Shown: positions 1-8,341 of the stretch, piece by piece
Numbering within the stretch: position 1 is the stretch's first letter
Layout of the letters: every line of letters starts with the position of its first letter
NCBI RefSeq assembly: GCF_000519045.1
Contig: NZ_KI912532.1
Span: 1,426,001 to 1,490,000, forward strand
DNA length: 64,000 nt
Source of the DNA: Dechloromonas agitata is5
Lineage (GTDB): Bacteria; Pseudomonadota; Gammaproteobacteria; Burkholderiales; Rhodocyclaceae
Direction: 5' to 3'
Notes under the pieces: model-generated
What the model saw: the letters and a program-made list of their open reading frames with translations, nothing else
Database searches by the model: none
What the model was told of the DNA's origin: nothing
Made by a program: the position numbers and the translations under genes

Positions 1-901
1 TCTTGCCACGGGCGAGTTCCGGCACGTCCGGGTTCTTCTTCTGCGGCATGATCGAGGAGCCGGTGCAGAAGCGGTCGGCAATCTGGATGAAGCCGACGCG
101 CGGGCTCATCCACATGACCAGTTCTTCGGACAGGCGACTGATGTGCATCATCAGCAGGGCGCAGGCGGCGGTGAATTCGATGGCGAAGTCGCGGTCGGAC
201 ACAGCGTCCAGCGAGTTTTCGCAAACGCCTTCGAAACCCAGTTCGGCGGCGACGAATTCGCGGTCGATCGGGTAGGTCGTGCCGGCCAGCGCGGCCGAGC
301 CGAGCGGCAGGCGGTTGGTACGCTTGCGGGCATCGGCGAAGCGCTCGGCATCGCGGCCGAACATTTCGAAGTAGGCGAGCATGTGGTGGCCGAAGGTGAC
401 CGGTTGGGCGACCTGCAGGTGCGTGAAGCCGGGCATCGGCGTGGCGGCTTCTTTCTCGGCCAGGTCGACCAGCGCACTGCGGAATTGCTTCAACAGCACC
501 TGGATGTCGTCGATGCTGTCGCGCAGGTAGAGGCGGATGTCGGTAGCCACCTGGTCGTTACGCGAACGGCCGGTGTGCAGGCGCTTGCCGGCATCGCCGA
601 CCAGTGCGGTCAGGCGCTTCTCGACGTTGAGGTGCACGTCTTCCAGGTCGATCGACCATTCCAGCTGGCCGGATTCGATTTCCTGCGCCACCTGCGCCAT
701 GCCGCGCTCGATGTCGGCCAGGTCCTGGGCGCTGATGATGCCCTGCTTGGCGAGCATTCTGGCGTGCGCCAGCGAACCGCGGATGTCCTGGCGCCACATG
801 CGCTGGTCGAAGTCCACGGAGGCCGTGTAGCGTTTGACGAGATCTGAAACCGGCTCGGAGAAGCGGCCGGCCCAAGTGTATTGATTGGCGTTGGAGGTCA
901 T
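1..901 (-). CDS. argH: Argininosuccinate lyase (3' end outside window)
   Basis: Catalyses the last step of arginine synthesis, splitting argininosuccinate into arginine and fumarate; a cytosolic homotetramer. About 300 of the usual ~460 codons are present and the 3' end runs off base 1. The ATG at 899-901 gives [17 protein letters not shown], the normal family start. [22 protein letters not shown] and, near bases 26-61, the catalytic-loop signature [12 protein letters not shown] are visible. It is divergent from the histidine kinase, matching the argH-algZ-algR order known from Pseudomonas. Everything on the plus strand here is antisense to it. Confidence 0.96.
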   Translation of the reverse strand, partial: MTSNANQYTWAGRFSEPVSDLVKRYTASVDFDQRMWRQDIRGSLAHARMLAKQGIISAQDLADIERGMAQVAQEIESGQLEWSIDLEDVHLNVEKRLTALVGDAGKRLHTGRSRNDQVATDIRLYLRDSIDDIQVLLKQFRSALVDLAEKEAATPMPGFTHLQVAQPVTFGHHMLAYFEMFGRDAERFADARKRTNRLPLGSAALAGTTYPIDREFVAAELGFEGVCENSLDAVSDRDFAIEFTAACALLMMHISRLSEELVMWMSPRVGFIQIADRFCTGSSIMPQKKNPDVPELARGK

Positions 902-917
902 GACTCTGGTCTAGAAT
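891..917 (+). promoter_or_regulatory. Candidate sigma-70 promoter of the algZ-like kinase
   Basis: A -10-like TAGAAT lies at 912-917, with a poor -35-like TTGGAG at 891-896 only 15 bases upstream. It sits between the divergent argH and kinase starts. The same TAGAAT box precedes hemC and dusB in this window, which makes the -10 assignment more plausible than the -35. Confidence 0.35.
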
Positions 918-968
918 GGGGCGCTAGGCGACGATTTGACGACGAATTTCAAGGAAACCCGCACAAGG

Positions 969-1985
969 ATGGCAAGTATACGGCACTTTCCGGCGACGCA
1001 CCCGCTGCCCGACTGGCGCAATTTCGGGGTCATGCTGCGCGTCCTGCTCGGAATCAATGGCCTGGCAGCGCTCGCCGCGCTGATCCAGGCGCCGGCCATC
1101 GGCAAGTGGCTGGAAAGCTATCTGCAGATGGCGGCCATCGTCGAGCCGCTGCTTCTCGTCTCACTGGGGCTGCTCGCCCTGCTGCGCGACGCCCTGTGGC
1201 GCCTCCCGCTGCGTATCGGGCAGGCCCTGGTCATCGGATTGGCCGGGGCTCTGGCCGGCTGGCTCATCCTGTATGCCGGCAGCCTGACCCTGGTCGAACC
1301 CGGTGCGGCGCTGCGCGCGGTCCTGCTGGCCATGGCAACTGCCGGCCTGCTGCTCGCCTATTTTGAGCTGCGCGCCAAGGCCCTGTCGCCGGCCCAGGCC
1401 GAGGCCCGCCTGGCCGCGCTGAACGCCCGCATCCGGCCGCATTTCCTGTTCAATTCGCTGAATGCCGTGCTGTCGCTGATCCGCGCCCGGCCACAGCAGG
1501 CCGAAGCGGCGCTGGAGTCGCTCTCCGACCTGTTCCGGGCAGCGATGCGCGATCCGGGCGAACTGGTCAGCCTGGCCGATGAAATTGCCCTGGGCCGGCA
1601 ATATCTGGAACTGGAGACGTTGCGCCTGGGCGAGGACAGGTTGCGCGTCGACTGGCAACTCGGCACGGCGCCGCTCGACCTGCCGATTCCGCCGCTGATG
1701 CTGCAGCCCTTGCTCGAAAACGCCGTCTATCATGGCATCGAGCCCTCGCCGGAGGGGGGCACGGTGGTGGTCGCCATCGCCCGGGACGGTGACGAGTTGC
1801 ACATCACGATCAGCAACCCGACCGCCGGTCAGGCGCAGCACGCCGCCGGCAACCAGATGGCCCTAGCCAACATCCGCGAACGCCTGGCCCTGTATTACGA
1901 TCTGGAAGCCCGTCTGGAAACCGAGGTGGGCGACCACCGTTACGATGTCCGTATCACCCTGCCATGCCAGCGCAAAGTCCGTTGA
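969..1985 (+). CDS. algZ: LytS/AlgZ-type sensor histidine kinase
   Basis: Membrane histidine kinase that should phosphorylate the response regulator overlapping its 3' end. From the ATG at 969 the protein has about 338 residues; an in-frame TTG at 936 is an alternative start. The N-terminal third holds four or so hydrophobic segments. The His_kinase domain starts at RIRPHFLFNSLNAV, whose His (about residue 158) is the phosphoacceptor. The ATPase part has PLLENAVYHGIEP (N box) and ANIRERL. This is the atypical LytS/AlgZ arrangement, without a classical HATPase G2 box or HAMP. The signal sensed is not evident. The symbol rests on synteny with argH and hemC. Confidence 0.85.
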   Translation: MASIRHFPATHPLPDWRNFGVMLRVLLGINGLAALAALIQAPAIGKWLESYLQMAAIVEPLLLVSLGLLALLRDALWRLPLRIGQALVIGLAGALAGWLILYAGSLTLVEPGAALRAVLLAMATAGLLLAYFELRAKALSPAQAEARLAALNARIRPHFLFNSLNAVLSLIRARPQQAEAALESLSDLFRAAMRDPGELVSLADEIALGRQYLELETLRLGEDRLRVDWQLGTAPLDLPIPPLMLQPLLENAVYHGIEPSPEGGTVVVAIARDGDELHITISNPTAGQAQHAAGNQMALANIRERLALYYDLEARLETEVGDHRYDVRITLPCQRKVR

Positions 1986-2740
1986 ATATCCTGATCGTCG
2001 ATGACGAGCCACTGGCTCGTGACCGCCTGCGCACGTTACTGGCCGACCTTGCCGTGCAATTGCCGAGTGTGGTGGTGGGCGAGGCGGCGAACGGCGTCCA
2101 GGCGCTCGATCTGCTGCAGGTGCACACCGTCGATGTCGTGCTGGCCGACATCCGCATGCCGGGGATGGACGGCATCGAACTGGCGACCCACCTTGGCCGC
2201 CTGGAAAAGCCGCCGGCAGTGATTTTCTGTACTGCCTACGACAATTACGCCGTGCAGGCCTTCGATCTCAATGCCGTTGATTACCTGCTGAAGCCGGTGC
2301 GCGCCCAGCGCCTGCTCGCGGCGCTACAGAAGGTGCCGGCCAGCCGGCCGGACGGCACGCTGTTCGCCCGAATCGGCCAGGAAATCCGCGGCGGTGGCCG
2401 GACCCATCTGTCCTGCCACGAGCGCGGCCGCCTGCTCCTCGTGCCGGTCGGCGAAGTGCTCTATTTCAAGGCCGACCTGAAGTACGTCACGGCGCGCACC
2501 GCTGAGCGCGAATACCTGCTCGACGAGGCGCTGACCCATCTGGAAGGCGAGTTCGCCGATCGCTTCCTGCGCCTGCATCGCTCGGTGCTGGTTGCCAAGA
2601 CGGCGTTGGCTGGTTTCGAGAAGGCCGCCGGCGACGATGCCGAGGCCTATGGCTGGGCGTTGCTGCGCGGCGTGCCGGAAAAGCTGCCGGTCAGCCGCCG
2701 GCAATGGGCGCCGGCCAAGGCGCTGGTCAAGAGTTCCTGA
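1964..2740 (+). CDS. algR: AlgR/LytTR-family response regulator
   Basis: DNA-binding response regulator paired with the kinase, whose 3' end it overlaps by 22 bases. Residues 1-120 form a receiver with acidic pocket (VDDEP), phospho-Asp in ADIRMPGMDG, and the Thr and Lys positions (CTAYDNYA, YLLKPV). Residues ~150-255 form a LytTR DNA-binding domain (ARTAEREYLLDEAL, FLRLHRSVLVAK, LPVSRRQW). In Pseudomonas AlgR controls alginate and type IV pilus genes; the targets here are unknown. In Pseudomonas hemC follows directly, whereas here about 5.6 kb of other genes intervene. Confidence 0.88.
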   Translation: MPAQSPLNILIVDDEPLARDRLRTLLADLAVQLPSVVVGEAANGVQALDLLQVHTVDVVLADIRMPGMDGIELATHLGRLEKPPAVIFCTAYDNYAVQAFDLNAVDYLLKPVRAQRLLAALQKVPASRPDGTLFARIGQEIRGGGRTHLSCHERGRLLLVPVGEVLYFKADLKYVTARTAEREYLLDEALTHLEGEFADRFLRLHRSVLVAKTALAGFEKAAGDDAEAYGWALLRGVPEKLPVSRRQWAPAKALVKSS

Positions 2741-2762
2741 AATCTGGAGAGTGAGAAACGAC

Positions 2763-3278
2763 GTGAGCCAACGCTGCCCGCACTGCCACTACGTCCGACA
2801 ACCTGACGACGACGCCCCCGACTGGCAATGCCCGGCTTGCACCAAAGCCTATGCCAAGGCCGCTGCCGTGCCGCCGCCCGATGGCACGAACAACGCTCGC
2901 CCGCGTCATTCCATGGGCCACCAGGGCGGCGTCGGACGCTGGTTGCTCGTCCTGCTCGCTTTCGGCGCCGCACTCTGGTTCGGGCGCACCTTGTTCCCGG
3001 CAACGGCGGCGCCGGATGGGCCGGCTGCCACAGGCCAGCCGGAAGTTCGCCTCTATGCGACGGCCTGGTGCGGCTACTGCCGGCTGACGCGTGACTTCTT
3101 CGCCGCCAACGGCATCCAGTATGTCGAACACGATATCGAACAAAGCTCGGAAGCCCTCAAGGAGCACCGCAAGTTAGGCGGCAACGGGGTGCCCTTGATC
3201 GTGGTCGGCGATGACGTGGTCAAGGGCTGGAACGAGGCAGCCCTGCGCCGTTTGCTGGCGCCCTGGCTCAAAGGCTGA
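2763..3278 (+). CDS. Zinc-ribbon, membrane-anchored glutaredoxin-like protein
   Basis: Predicted thiol-disulfide protein of about 171 residues. The N-terminus carries a CPHC...CPAC zinc ribbon (residues ~5-30), then a Pro/Asn-rich linker, one transmembrane helix (WLLVLLAFGAALWFG, ~60-75) and a glutaredoxin domain with active site WCGYC and the cis-Pro loop GVPLIVV. The GTG at 2763 is preferred, giving MSQRCPHC; a GTG at 2751 is also possible. The glutaredoxin domain probably faces the periplasm with the ribbon in the cytosol, but topology is inferred. It lies 22 bases after algR and its 3' end overlaps the convergent RNase H-like gene by 11 bases. Confidence 0.75.
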   Translation: MSQRCPHCHYVRQPDDDAPDWQCPACTKAYAKAAAVPPPDGTNNARPRHSMGHQGGVGRWLLVLLAFGAALWFGRTLFPATAAPDGPAATGQPEVRLYATAWCGYCRLTRDFFAANGIQYVEHDIEQSSEALKEHRKLGGNGVPLIVVGDDVVKGWNEAALRRLLAPWLKG

Positions 3279-3783
3279 AGCCCGCCACGCCGCCCGCCGC
3301 CAGACGGGCATGCCGATCGGCCAGGGCGTTGCCGCGACAGCGGCCGTGGCCCTTGATCCAGTGCAACGTGGTATGGGCAAGCTGGGCGTGGAGAGCGGTT
3401 CCCGGGATGCCTGCCGCACCGATATTGCCCGGCTCACGGGGTGGCGATGACTGGATGCCGGCCAGCCAGGCGAGGGCATCGCGATTGTCGGAAAACAGGG
3501 CGACGGCCTGGCCGGGATAGAGCCGGCTGGCCTGCTCCAGGCCAAACACTGCGGCCTGGAGTTCAAGCTGGTTACTGCCGTCGAGCGCCACGCTGCGCGT
3601 GAAGATCGCCGGTTCGCTGGCCGGGTCGGCATACAGCACGACCGACAGCCCGCCGTGCCGCAGGCGGCTGGCATCGGTGAAGAGTAGTCGGCAGCCGGCG
3701 AAGTCGGTCATCAGGCGTTCGGGCAGCGGGCCGGCCGAGAGGTGGATGGGGGCTGCGGGCTTGCGGTTTCTACGCCTGGCCAT
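3268..3783 (-). CDS. RNase H-fold protein (RNase HI-like)
   Basis: About 171 residues with an RNase H fold. The four acidic positions of the family can be read: Asp in FTDASRLRHGG, Glu in NQLELQAAVFGLE, Asp in LFSDNRDAL and Asp in GNALADRHARLA, with the His loop WIKGHGRCRGNALA. It would cut the RNA strand of RNA:DNA hybrids. The basic N-terminus (MARRRNRKP) may aid nucleic acid binding. It is shorter and more divergent than the housekeeping RnhA, so it may be a second RNase H; an internal ATG at residue 25 (MTDFAG) is another possible start. Convergent overlap with the glutaredoxin gene. Confidence 0.7.
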   Translation of the reverse strand: MARRRNRKPAAPIHLSAGPLPERLMTDFAGCRLLFTDASRLRHGGLSVVLYADPASEPAIFTRSVALDGSNQLELQAAVFGLEQASRLYPGQAVALFSDNRDALAWLAGIQSSPPREPGNIGAAGIPGTALHAQLAHTTLHWIKGHGRCRGNALADRHARLAAGGVAGFSL

Positions 3784-3828
3784 CGCGCCTGCCTGTGGGT
3801 CTGGTCGAATGGCGGCCCGGAAAAGGCG

Positions 3829-3860
3829 AAAGCCCCGTACCGGGGGGAGTACGGGGCTTT
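3829..3860 (-). terminator. Rho-independent terminator after pepN
   Basis: A perfect 12-bp stem (AAAGCCCCGTAC / GTACGGGGCTTT) with an 8-base loop. Read on the minus strand the stem ends in TTTCGCCTTTT. It lies 134 bases past the pepN stop and just upstream of the RNase H-like gene. Confidence 0.75.
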
Positions 3861-3871
3861 CTGGACGGCCG

Positions 3872-3891
3872 GTGGGGGTTGGGGGAGGGGG
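3872..3891 (+). other. G-rich tract (C-rich on the transcribed minus strand)
   Basis: Three runs of five G separated by short linkers lie between the pepN stop and its terminator. In the pepN transcript this is a C-rich, G-poor stretch, which could favour Rho loading. On the other strand it could form a G-quadruplex. Neither has been tested. Confidence 0.3.
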
Positions 3892-3993
3892 CCGTCATGG
3901 CTGATGTCTGTTCAGCGCATGTGTTCAAGATAAGGCCAGCCCCCGCCGCTTTCAAGTAACGGTTTGCAACAGAGCGTATCGCTGTGTTTCGCT

Positions 3994-6597
3994 TCAATCG
4001 CCGAGGGCCCGGCTGACGACTTCGAGCACGTCGCGCGACAAGCCGTCATGCTGGCGGATGCGTTCGAGTGCGGCGCGGGCGTGGGCTTGGCGGCCGGCAT
4101 CGAACTTCTGCCAGCGGTCGAAACTGCGCGCCAGGCGCGAGGCAACCTGCGGGTTCTTGTCGTGCAGCTCGAGAATACGGTCGGCCATGAAGGCGTAGCC
4201 GCTGCCGTCGGCAGCGTTGAAGCGCACCAGGTTGGCCCCGAAGTTGCGGATCAGCGCATAGATCTTGTTCGGGTTGCCGGCGTCGAAGGCAGGGTGGGTG
4301 GTCAGCGCCTTGACGGTGGCCAGCGTGTCCGGCCGGCGGCTGCTCGATTGCGCGGCCAGCCACTTGTCGACGACCAGCGCTTCGTCGCGCCATTGCGCGT
4401 AGAAAGCGGCGAGCGCTTCGTCGCGTTGCGGGCAGGTGGCGGCATTGACGTTGGCCAGGGCGGCCAGCGCGGCATACTGGTCGGTCATGTTGTCGGCCGC
4501 CTTGAACTGCTGCAGTGCCCGTTGGCGAACGGCGTCGGTATCGAGTTCGAGCAAGTAGCCCAGGCAGACGTTGCGCAGGGCGCGGCGGCCGGCCTGTTCG
4601 CTGGTCGGGGCGTAGGGTTCGGTGATGGCCAGCGCGGCGTAGAGGCCGGAGAACTCGCCTTCCAGTTCCTCGGCCAGATGGCGGCGCAGGCCGTTGCGCG
4701 CGGCGTGCAGGGCGTCGGGATCGACGACGTCGAGCAGTTCGGCCAGCGTGCCTTCGCCGGGCAGCGTCAGGGCTTCGGCGACGAAGGCGGCGCCCCGTTG
4801 GGCTTGCGTCTGCAGCAGGCGGCGGCAGGCGGCGGTGAAGGTGTCGGGCCAGCCCGGATTTTGGCCTGCGGCGATGGCCTGGGCGGCGTCGAGGATCAGG
4901 GTTGTGGCCAGCCGCTGGCCGGCTTCCCAGGCGTTGAAAGCATCGGATTCATGGCCGAGCAGCAGGGCCAGTTGTTCCGGCGTGTAGTCGAAATCGAGAT
5001 AGACCGGCGCCGAGAAATCGCGCAGCAGCGACGGCACCGGTTCGGCAGCGACGTCGTTGAAGACGAAGGACTGGCTGGTGGCGGTCAGGTGCAACGTGCG
5101 TTCGCTGCCGGACAGCAGGTCGCCGGCTTCCGAAAACAGGGCAACGCGGATCGGGATCAGGTAAGGCTGATCGTCTGAGGCGCGGCGATTGCTCTGCGTG
5201 CAGGTCAGCGTGTAGGTCCGCGACTCGGCATCGTAGTGGCCGTCGACGGCGACGTGCGGTGTGCCCGGCTGGTTGTACCAGCGCATGAACTGGCCGAAGT
5301 CGAAGCCGCTGGCGGCAGCCATCGAAGCGACGAAGTCCTCGCAGGTGACGGCCTGGCCGTCGTGGCGGCGAAAGTATTCGTCCATGCCCCGGCGGAAGCC
5401 GTCGCGGCCGATCAGTGTCTGGATCATGCGGATGACTTCGGCGCCCTTTTCATACACCGTGGCGGTGTAGAAGTTGTTGATCTCGACAAAGCTGGCCGGG
5501 CGCACCGGATGGGCCATCGGACCGGCATCTTCCGGGAACTGCGCGGCGCGCAGGCCGCGCACCTCGCGGATGCGGGCGGTCTGGCGATTGTGCAGGTCGG
5601 CACCGAATTCCTGGTCGCGGAAGACGGTCAGCCCCTCCTTCAGTGACAGCTGGAACCAGTCGCGGCAGGTGACGCGGTTGCCGGTCCAGTTGTGGAAGTA
5701 TTCGTGGGCCACGACGCGGTCGATATTCTCGAAATCGACGTCGGTGGCGACATCGGGCCGGGCCAGCACGTACTTGGTATTAAAAATGTTGAGGCCCTTG
5801 TTCTCCATCGCGCCCATGTTGAAGTCGCCGACAGCGACGATCATGTAATGGTCGAGGTCGCATTCCAGGCCGAAACGTTCCTCGTCCCATTTCATGGATT
5901 TCTGCAGGGCGGCCATGGCGTGCGGACACTGGTCGAGCTTGCCCGGTTCGACGTAGATGGCGAGCTGCACGGTGCGGCCGGAAGCAGTGCGGAACGTGTC
6001 GCGCAGCACATCGAGCTTGCCGGCGACGACGGCGAACAGGTAGGCCGGTTTCTTGAAGGGATCGGTCCACTTGGCCCAGTGGCGGTTGTTGGCCTCGTCA
6101 CCGCTGGCCACCGGGTTGCCGTTGGCGAGCAGCACCGGATAGGTGGCCTTGTCGGCGTGCAGCGTCACGGTATAGGTCGCCATGACGTCCGGCCGGTCGA
6201 GGAACCAGGTGATGCGGCGGAAACCCTGCGCCTCGCATTGCGTGAAATAGCCGTCCTTTGAGCGGTAGAGGCCCGACAGGCGGGTGTTCTTGTCCGGGTC
6301 GATGCGCACGACGGTCTGCAGCGTGCAGGTGTCGGGCAGGTCGGCCAGCGTCAGCGAAGTCGGCGTTTCGGATTTGGGCCAATTTTTCCCGTCGACTGTG
6401 ACCGACAGGGTGTCGAGTTCCTCGCCATCGAGCACAAGCGGCTGGCCGGGGCACGCGGGGTTGCGGCGCAGGGCCAGCGTGGCGGTGACGGTGGTGCTGC
6501 CGGCGGCGATGTCGAAATCGAGATCGACGGTGTCGATCCAGAAGGCCGGCGGGGTGTAATCCTTGAGATAAACGGTCGGGGGCGTATCGGTTTTCAT
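3994..6597 (-). CDS. pepN: Aminopeptidase N (M1 family)
   Basis: Cytosolic zinc aminopeptidase that removes N-terminal residues from peptides; 867 residues, the usual PepN size. The substrate-binding exopeptidase motif GAMENKGLN and the zinc site HEYFHNWTGNR followed by KEGLTVFRDQEF (HExxH...E) are intact. The N-terminal beta domain (~1-190), thermolysin-like domain (~190-440) and long helical C-terminal domain follow in normal order. Monocistronic as far as can be seen, with a terminator downstream. Confidence 0.96.
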   Translation of the reverse strand: MKTDTPPTVYLKDYTPPAFWIDTVDLDFDIAAGSTTVTATLALRRNPACPGQPLVLDGEELDTLSVTVDGKNWPKSETPTSLTLADLPDTCTLQTVVRIDPDKNTRLSGLYRSKDGYFTQCEAQGFRRITWFLDRPDVMATYTVTLHADKATYPVLLANGNPVASGDEANNRHWAKWTDPFKKPAYLFAVVAGKLDVLRDTFRTASGRTVQLAIYVEPGKLDQCPHAMAALQKSMKWDEERFGLECDLDHYMIVAVGDFNMGAMENKGLNIFNTKYVLARPDVATDVDFENIDRVVAHEYFHNWTGNRVTCRDWFQLSLKEGLTVFRDQEFGADLHNRQTARIREVRGLRAAQFPEDAGPMAHPVRPASFVEINNFYTATVYEKGAEVIRMIQTLIGRDGFRRGMDEYFRRHDGQAVTCEDFVASMAAASGFDFGQFMRWYNQPGTPHVAVDGHYDAESRTYTLTCTQSNRRASDDQPYLIPIRVALFSEAGDLLSGSERTLHLTATSQSFVFNDVAAEPVPSLLRDFSAPVYLDFDYTPEQLALLLGHESDAFNAWEAGQRLATTLILDAAQAIAAGQNPGWPDTFTAACRRLLQTQAQRGAAFVAEALTLPGEGTLAELLDVVDPDALHAARNGLRRHLAEELEGEFSGLYAALAITEPYAPTSEQAGRRALRNVCLGYLLELDTDAVRQRALQQFKAADNMTDQYAALAALANVNAATCPQRDEALAAFYAQWRDEALVVDKWLAAQSSSRRPDTLATVKALTTHPAFDAGNPNKIYALIRNFGANLVRFNAADGSGYAFMADRILELHDKNPQVASRLARSFDRWQKFDAGRQAHARAALERIRQHDGLSRDVLEVVSRALGD

Positions 6598-6646
6598 GGG
6601 GGGCGGGCGCTGACGTCAAACAAGCGCCCGATGATACGCCAGGAAC

Positions 6647-6670
6647 CGCTCCGGTCGCGTGGCCGGAGCG
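6647..6670 (-). terminator. Hairpin after the His/Arg-rich protein gene
   Basis: An 8-bp perfect stem (CGCTCCGG / CCGGAGCG) with an 8-base loop, starting 10 bases past the stop of the gene at 6680. No T-run follows on the minus strand, so termination is uncertain. Confidence 0.35.
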
Positions 6671-6679
6671 TGCGGAGCC

Positions 6680-7150
6680 TCAGTCGCGGCCGCGGCCGTG
6701 CCCGTGTCCGTGACCATGGTCGCGGTCGCCCCGGCCGCCGCGCTCTTCATAGCGGTCACCAGCGCGATAGCCGTCGCGGTAACCGTCACGATAGTCTCGG
6801 TCGCGTCCGCGGTGGCCATGGCGCTCCTGGTAGCGCGGCGCGTATTCATGGCGGTACCAGTCGTCCTGGACGAAATACACCGGGCGGCCACAGGCGTTGT
6901 AGCGGCCACAATAGTGGCGCCATTTTTTGGCGTGGCCGGGCGGTACGCGCAGGTAGATGGGCGGGTAGGCGACCGGCGCCGGGCGGATGATCATCGGCTC
7001 CGGGAAGATCAACGCCGGGGCGGGGTAGCCGCCAATGTCGATGCGCCCGTAGAAGCCGGGCTGGCCGATGCTGACCGACACCTGGGCGGTGGCCGGTGCG
7101 ATGAGGAGGGGGGGGAGCAGCATGGCTGCGAGAAAATGGCGTAGCTTCAT
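6680..7150 (-). CDS. Exported protein with His/Arg/Asp/Gly-rich tail
   Basis: Uncharacterised 156-residue protein. Residues 1-22 are a clear Sec signal peptide (MKLRHFLAAMLLPPLLIAPATA). The middle is proline- and tyrosine-rich (PAPVAYPPIYLRVPPGH) with a conserved-looking block KKWRHYCGRYNACGRPVYF holding two Cys. The last ~55 residues are nearly all Arg, Asp, Gly, His and Tyr, with the repeat RDYRDGYRDGYR and a final HGHGHGHG run that could bind metals. Related YXXY/H-rich periplasmic proteins occur widely in betaproteobacteria without known function. The composition is unlike the neighbours. Confidence 0.7.
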   Translation of the reverse strand: MKLRHFLAAMLLPPLLIAPATAQVSVSIGQPGFYGRIDIGGYPAPALIFPEPMIIRPAPVAYPPIYLRVPPGHAKKWRHYCGRYNACGRPVYFVQDDWYRHEYAPRYQERHGHRGRDRDYRDGYRDGYRAGDRYEERGGRGDRDHGHGHGHGRGRD

Positions 7151-7225
7151 GGCGACGGATTCCTTTCAGTACATATCGATTTAACGACAGAACCGCCGGC
7201 CTGGTGGACGCCGGGGTACAAAATA

Positions 7226-7247
7226 CTTGTCGCTTTTTTGCGACAAG
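7226..7247 (-). terminator. Hairpin between methyltransferase and exported-protein genes
   Basis: Perfect 8-bp stem CTTGTCGC / GCGACAAG around a 6-base T-only loop (A-only on the minus strand), 13 bases after the methyltransferase stop. On the minus strand it is followed by TATTTTG, a weak T-tract, so it may terminate that gene. Confidence 0.5.
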
Positions 7248-7259
7248 CTGCCGGGAAGC

Positions 7260-7865
7260 CTAGCGCCGTCGCCAGACCTGCCAGCGTTCCCGGCCGGCGA
7301 AGACCGATATGGAATCATGGACAGCCCGGTCCTCGATTTGTTCGAAGTCGGCTTGCAGCAGGTCGTCGAGTTGCTCAGGCAGGATGCCGAAGGGCGGGCC
7401 CTTGAGCTGATCGCAGAGGAAGAAATAGCCGGCCAGCAGGCCGCCCGGCGGCAGCAGTTCGGCGACCCGGCGGCCCCAGTCGGCCCACAATTTGCGCGGC
7501 AGGGCGCACAGGAAGGCGCGTTCGTAGATCAGTTCGAGCGGCTGTTGCGGTTGCCAGGCGAAGAAGTCGGCGCAGACCAGATCAACGGCGGCTGCGCCGA
7601 GCACCTCGCGGGCGCGGGCGACGGCCTGCGGCGAAAAGTCCAGCGCCGTGACCGGCCAGGCGTGCGCGGCGAGATGCTGCGCTTCCCAGGCGCTGCCGCA
7701 GCCGGGGATCAGGGTGTTCAGCGGCCGGGCCTGGCGGGCGACGAATTCGGCGAAGTCGCCCGGTACCTGGCCGGCATCCCAGGGTGTCGTCCCCTCGCCG
7801 AAGCGCTTGCACCAGAAGTCGGGATGTTCGGGGCGCTGGTCGGCGGGCTTGGTGGTTTCAGTCAT
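7260..7865 (-). CDS. TPMT-like SAM-dependent methyltransferase
   Basis: 201-residue class I methyltransferase resembling thiopurine S-methyltransferases. The opening PDFWCKRFGEGTTPWD matches the TPMT-family start. The SAM-binding motif I is IPGCGSAWEAQHLA and the acidic loop is ALDFSPQAVARA; ERAFLCALP follows at the substrate side. Bacterial members act on thiols, selenium or tellurium compounds; the substrate here is unknown. Its ATG overlaps the stop of the thioredoxin-fold gene by 4 bases, so the two are probably translated together. Confidence 0.82.
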   Translation of the reverse strand: MTETTKPADQRPEHPDFWCKRFGEGTTPWDAGQVPGDFAEFVARQARPLNTLIPGCGSAWEAQHLAAHAWPVTALDFSPQAVARAREVLGAAAVDLVCADFFAWQPQQPLELIYERAFLCALPRKLWADWGRRVAELLPPGGLLAGYFFLCDQLKGPPFGILPEQLDDLLQADFEQIEDRAVHDSISVFAGRERWQVWRRR

Positions 7866-8341
7866 GGCTGTTTCAGTTTGCGGCTTGCCTGCTCGATGGC
7901 ATCGTCGAGATAGCTTTGGTAGAAGTCGGGCAGCCGGGCGCCGACGATGGGCTCGGCCAGCTTGCGGCCGTTCGGGCCATAGAAGGCGACGACCGGCACC
8001 AGCTTGATCTTCTCGCGGGTAGCGAAGGCGGCGTGGGTAGTCGGCCGCCCCTGGAAGTCGATCAGCGGCGTGTCGCGATCCTGGCCGATTTCGCGGATCA
8101 TCAGGCGCTTGCCGCGCTGGGTGTCGGCGGCCATCGGCCCGAGGTGCTCGCGCTTGATCGTCTGGCAGAACCTGCAGTCGTCCCGGCTGTAGATGACGAT
8201 GAGCGGCTGGCCGGTGCGGGCGGCTGCAGCGGCCTCGGCGCGCAGGTCCGCGGCGCGGGAAAGCTCGGATGCATCAAGAGCCACCCAGGGGGCGCATGCT
8301 AGAATCAGCGCTCCTATTTGCCCAGCCCCTCGTCGCATCAT
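7862..8341 (-). CDS. Exported thioredoxin-fold protein
   Basis: Thioredoxin-like protein of about 159 residues from the ATG at 8339-8341 ([10 protein letters not shown]). It has a hydrophobic export signal ([14 protein letters not shown]) and a redox site [12 protein letters not shown] (CxxC), followed by a fold containing [14 protein letters not shown] with the cis-Pro. It likely works as a periplasmic thiol oxidoreductase. Longer in-frame starts exist up to 8392 but would overlap hemC further. Even the chosen start overlaps the divergent hemC start codon, so both promoters must lie inside the opposite gene. Confidence 0.7.
   Translation of the reverse strand: MMRRGAGQIGALILACAPWVALDASELSRAADLRAEAAAAARTGQPLIVIYSRDDCRFCQTIKREHLGPMAADTQRGKRLMIREIGQDRDTPLIDFQGRPTTHAAFATREKIKLVPVVAFYGPNGRKLAEPIVGARLPDFYQSYLDDAIEQASRKLKQP
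8300..8305 (+). promoter_or_regulatory. Candidate -10 box of hemC operon promoter
   Basis: TAGAAT at 8300-8305, 35 bases before the hemC ATG, in the context GCTAGAATCAGCGC, which resembles the boxes before algZ and dusB. No convincing -35 is present. The box lies within the 5' coding part of the divergent thioredoxin-fold gene. Confidence 0.4.

Noticed and set aside
3964..5178. Long plus-strand open frame (~400 codons) opposite pepN
   Set aside because: It is antisense to pepN, which carries all M1 family motifs. The peptide is low-complexity Gly/Val/Gln-rich, as expected from the complement of GC-rich coding DNA.
7226..7247. Possible common repeat family with the TTGTCGCC inverted repeat at 51270
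   Set aside because: They share only a 7-base core, have different loops and lie in unrelated contexts; chance is likely for short GC-rich palindromes.
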